DNA from: Mesorhizobium sp. B4-1-3
Lineage (GTDB): Bacteria; Pseudomonadota; Alphaproteobacteria; Rhizobiales; Rhizobiaceae
Direction: 5' to 3'
DNA: 64,000 nt
Assembly: GCF_006439355.1 (NCBI RefSeq)
Contig: NZ_VFTG01000017.1
Coordinates: 62,001 to 126,000 of the forward strand
The position numbers and the translations under genes were made by a program. Of this stretch, positions 60,525-64,000 are shown one piece after another. How positions within the stretch are numbered: the stretch's first letter is position 1; every line of letters starts with the position of its first letter. The notes under the pieces are model-generated. The model saw only the letters and a list, made by a program, of their open reading frames with translations. It did no database searches and had not been told where the DNA came from.

Positions 60525-61793
60525 ATGGACGCCGCCGACAGAGCCGCGCGGATCGTACGCAAGGTCGTCGAAACGCTGAAGCCGGGTTTTGCGGTCCGGC
60601 TGTGGACCGGCGAGCGGATCGGACCCGCCGGCGGTCCGGTGCTTGCCATCAACGATCAGGACATCGTCTGGCAGCTGGTTCGCCGGCCGACCTTCTCGAC
60701 GCTGGTGGAGATGTGGATTTCCAAAACGGTCGATATCGAAGAAGGCACGCTGTTCGATTTCTATGCCCTGCCTTCGCAAGGCAAGCTCAAGACGAAGCTC
60801 AAATCCCTGCCCAAGCTGGCGATCCTGCGCGACCTGCCGATGGTGTTGTTTTCGCGCAAGCAGATGACGGCGCGCAGCGACCTTTCCGGCCGCAAGCCTT
60901 TCGTCAGCGGATCGAACAAGGAGGCGATCCAGCACCATTACGACATTTCGAATGATTTCTACCGGCTCTTCCTCGACGAGCGCATGGTCTACAGTTGCGG
61001 CTATTTCCACGATTTCGCCAATGGGATCGACCAGGCGCAAGTCGACAAGCTCGACCACATCTGCCGCAAGCTCAGGCTGAAGCCCGGCGAAAAGCTGCTC
61101 GACATCGGCTGCGGCTGGAGTGCGATGCTCATCCATGCAGCGAAGAACTACGGCGTCTTCGGCCATGGCGTCTCGCTATCGCAAGCCCAGACCGATCTTG
61201 CCCGCGAACGCATTCGCGCGGAGGGGCTGGAGGATCGCATCACCATCGAGATAAAATCCTATACCGAACTCTCAGGCACGTTCGACAAGATCTCGTCGAT
61301 CGGCATGTTCGAGCATCTGGGGCTCGCCAATCACGACGCCTATTTCTCCGCCGTCAATCGCCTGCTCAAGCCCGGCGGGATCTATCTGCATCATGCCATT
61401 ACCAGGCGCAGCAAGGGCGACATCCGCAAGACGTTGCGCAAGGGGCCGGAATACAAGGCCCTGATCAAATACATCTTTCCCGGCGGCGAACTCGACACGA
61501 TCGGCATGACGCTCGGCAATCTCGAGGCGCACGGCTTCCTCGTCTATGACGTGGAGAACCTGCGCGAGCATTATGCGCAAACCTGCCGCCTGTGGGCGGA
61601 GCGTCTGCATGCGCGCTTCGATGAGGCGGTCGCCGAGGTCGGCGAGCCCAAGGCGCGGCTGTGGCTGCTCTATCTAACGGGTTGCTCGATCACGTTCGAG
61701 CGCGCCTCGGCGCAGATTTTCCAGACTGTCGCCACCAGGCGCGCCCGCGGCCCGAGCGGCCTGCCGCCGACACGGGCGGATTTGTACCGGTAG
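60525..61793 (+). CDS. cfa: Cyclopropane-fatty-acyl-phospholipid synthase family methyltransferase
   Basis: 422 residues from ATG 60525, preceded by GGGAGGTGGGA; a longer frame to 60369 has no similarity. An N-terminal lipid-binding region (about 1-110) precedes the SAM-dependent core. The core shows QHHYDISNDFYRLFLDERMV, YSCGYFHDF, SAM motif LLDIGCGWSAMLIHAAKNYG, SSIGMFEHLGLANHDAYFSA and YLHHAITRRSKGDIRKTLRK. It adds a methylene bridge to unsaturated membrane fatty acids, often in stationary phase or acid stress. It is divergent from the short ORF. Confidence 0.93.
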   Translation: MDAADRAARIVRKVVETLKPGFAVRLWTGERIGPAGGPVLAINDQDIVWQLVRRPTFSTLVEMWISKTVDIEEGTLFDFYALPSQGKLKTKLKSLPKLAILRDLPMVLFSRKQMTARSDLSGRKPFVSGSNKEAIQHHYDISNDFYRLFLDERMVYSCGYFHDFANGIDQAQVDKLDHICRKLRLKPGEKLLDIGCGWSAMLIHAAKNYGVFGHGVSLSQAQTDLARERIRAEGLEDRITIEIKSYTELSGTFDKISSIGMFEHLGLANHDAYFSAVNRLLKPGGIYLHHAITRRSKGDIRKTLRKGPEYKALIKYIFPGGELDTIGMTLGNLEAHGFLVYDVENLREHYAQTCRLWAERLHARFDEAVAEVGEPKARLWLLYLTGCSITFERASAQIFQTVATRRARGPSGLPPTRADLYR

Positions 61794-61805
61794 ACCCGAC
61801 CCGCT

Positions 61806-62572
61806 TCAGTCCATCAAGCGCATCGGCGCGCCGATCTCGATCCGCGCGGGCCGGTCGACGGTGCAGTAGACGCCGAGATTGTGGGCGTTATAGCGCACCA
61901 GGTTGCGCAGGATGCCGGGGTCGGTATCGAAGCCGTCCTGGGCGATGATGGTGAAGCCGCAGCGGCGGCAAGGTTCGGAGACGGTGAGCTCGAGATCGCC
62001 GACCGCGAGCTTCCTGCCGATCCATTCCGTTTCGGGAAACGAGCCTTCGACCGGCGCCATGTCGACGACGATGTTGGGCCGGAAGCGGCGCGGATCGGGC
62101 GTGCCTTCGGGGTGCAGCGCCTTCAGCCTGGCAAGCGAGGCTGTGGTGAGCAGATGGATCGGCGCCTTGGCATAGCGGGCCTCGGTCCGCGGGCCGGCAT
62201 AGCAGGGCGCCGCATTCTCCGCGCCAAACGGCCGGATCGAGGCGTCGAAGCCGAGAAAGGCGGACACCGCGCGGTCGGTTTCAGGATCGGGTGCCGGCAG
62301 CCAGCCGCCGCCGGGCACGGCCACTTCCAGCCGCCATTCCTTGCTCGTCGGGGCCTCGCTCAGCCGGGTGCGGATCAGCGGCACCTTGTGCCATCTGGCT
62401 TCGCGGTCGGGCCTGGCGATCTCGCCGTCGGAAGCATCGACCAATCCGAACAGCCGGTCGCCGTCGACGGTTTTCAGCCCGACCGAGATGGCATCAAGCC
62501 GCTCGCCGCCGAGCGAACTCGCCGGATAGCGCCAAAGCTGGCTGACCGTGCCTAGGATCGCCTCGCGTGCCA

Positions 62573-62573
<1 letters not shown>
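61806..62573 (-). CDS. MOSC domain-containing protein
   Basis: 255 residues. An N-terminal MOSC beta-barrel (LGTVSQLWRYPASSLGGERL) is followed by the MOSC core RRFRPNIVVDMAPVEGSFPE and LELTVSEPCRRCGFTIIAQD. The Cys in EPCRRC is the predicted molybdenum-cofactor ligand. The family includes sulfurases and the mARC-like reductases; the specific activity is not predictable. The start codon overlaps the acetyl-CoA synthetase stop (TGATG), indicating co-translation with that gene. It is convergent with cfa. Confidence 0.9.

Positions 62574-64000
<1,427 letters not shown>

Overview
The window reads as core chromosome of an alphaproteobacterium of the Rhizobiales, most likely Mesorhizobium or a close relative. 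The evidence is the high GC content, the overall gene repertoire (180-kDa-type NAD-glutamate dehydrogenase, SdhAF4-like DUF1674 protein, DUF1062 protein, BMP-type nucleoside importer, TadG-like von Willebrand protein), the htpX-rsmB-heparinase-purH order, and several families of short intergenic palindromic repeats that match the RIME-type elements known from rhizobia. I see no transposase, integrase, phage gene, replication origin or CRISPR array. One tRNA gene, tRNA-Ala(CGC), is present.

Layout. 0-2 kb: the end of a MalK/UgpC-type sugar importer ATPase and its RpiR regulator, convergent with a yggT-yggU pair that has a 26-bp tandem repeat upstream. 2-8.5 kb: tRNA-Ala, two small exported proteins, a 1009-residue AsmA protein and a Tat-exported multicopper oxidase. 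8.5-16.6 kb: one minus-strand operon coding for an AmiC-like amide sensor, an AmiR-like ANTAR antiterminator, a complete peptide-type ABC importer and a formamidase/acetamidase. An intrinsic terminator sits in the leader just before the first start codon, so the operon looks like an amide scavenging unit controlled by antitermination. 16.7-19.2 kb: exbB-exbD-tonB. 19.4-24 kb: a biuret-hydrolase-like enzyme, a small monooxygenase-fold protein coupled to an ECF sigma factor with a SnoaL-like tail, a flavin monooxygenase, a 51-residue membrane protein and an SDR. 24-29 kb: BMP-type nucleoside ABC importer.

29-42 kb: a fused beta-oxidation enzyme, two MFS transporter/TetR pairs each with a visible candidate operator, PhoD alkaline phosphatase, TypA/BipA, a DUF1062 protein and a LysE exporter. 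42-49.5 kb: AhpD-like protein, NAD-glutamate dehydrogenase and a UMF1-type transporter. 49.6-56 kb: purH, heparinase II/III, rsmB, htpX and the DUF1674 protein. 56-64 kb: HAD phosphatase, transglutaminase-like protein, TadG-like protein, a 23-codon ORF with an exceptionally strong Shine-Dalgarno sequence inside a highly folded short transcript unit, cyclopropane fatty acid synthase, MOSC protein and the 3' part of acetyl-CoA synthetase.

The most unusual items are the AmiC/AmiR attenuator operon (8.5-16.6 kb), the structured mini-gene at 60.15-60.34 kb, and modular two-hairpin repeats that share a spacer core. Functional names rest on motif recognition by eye, with no database search.
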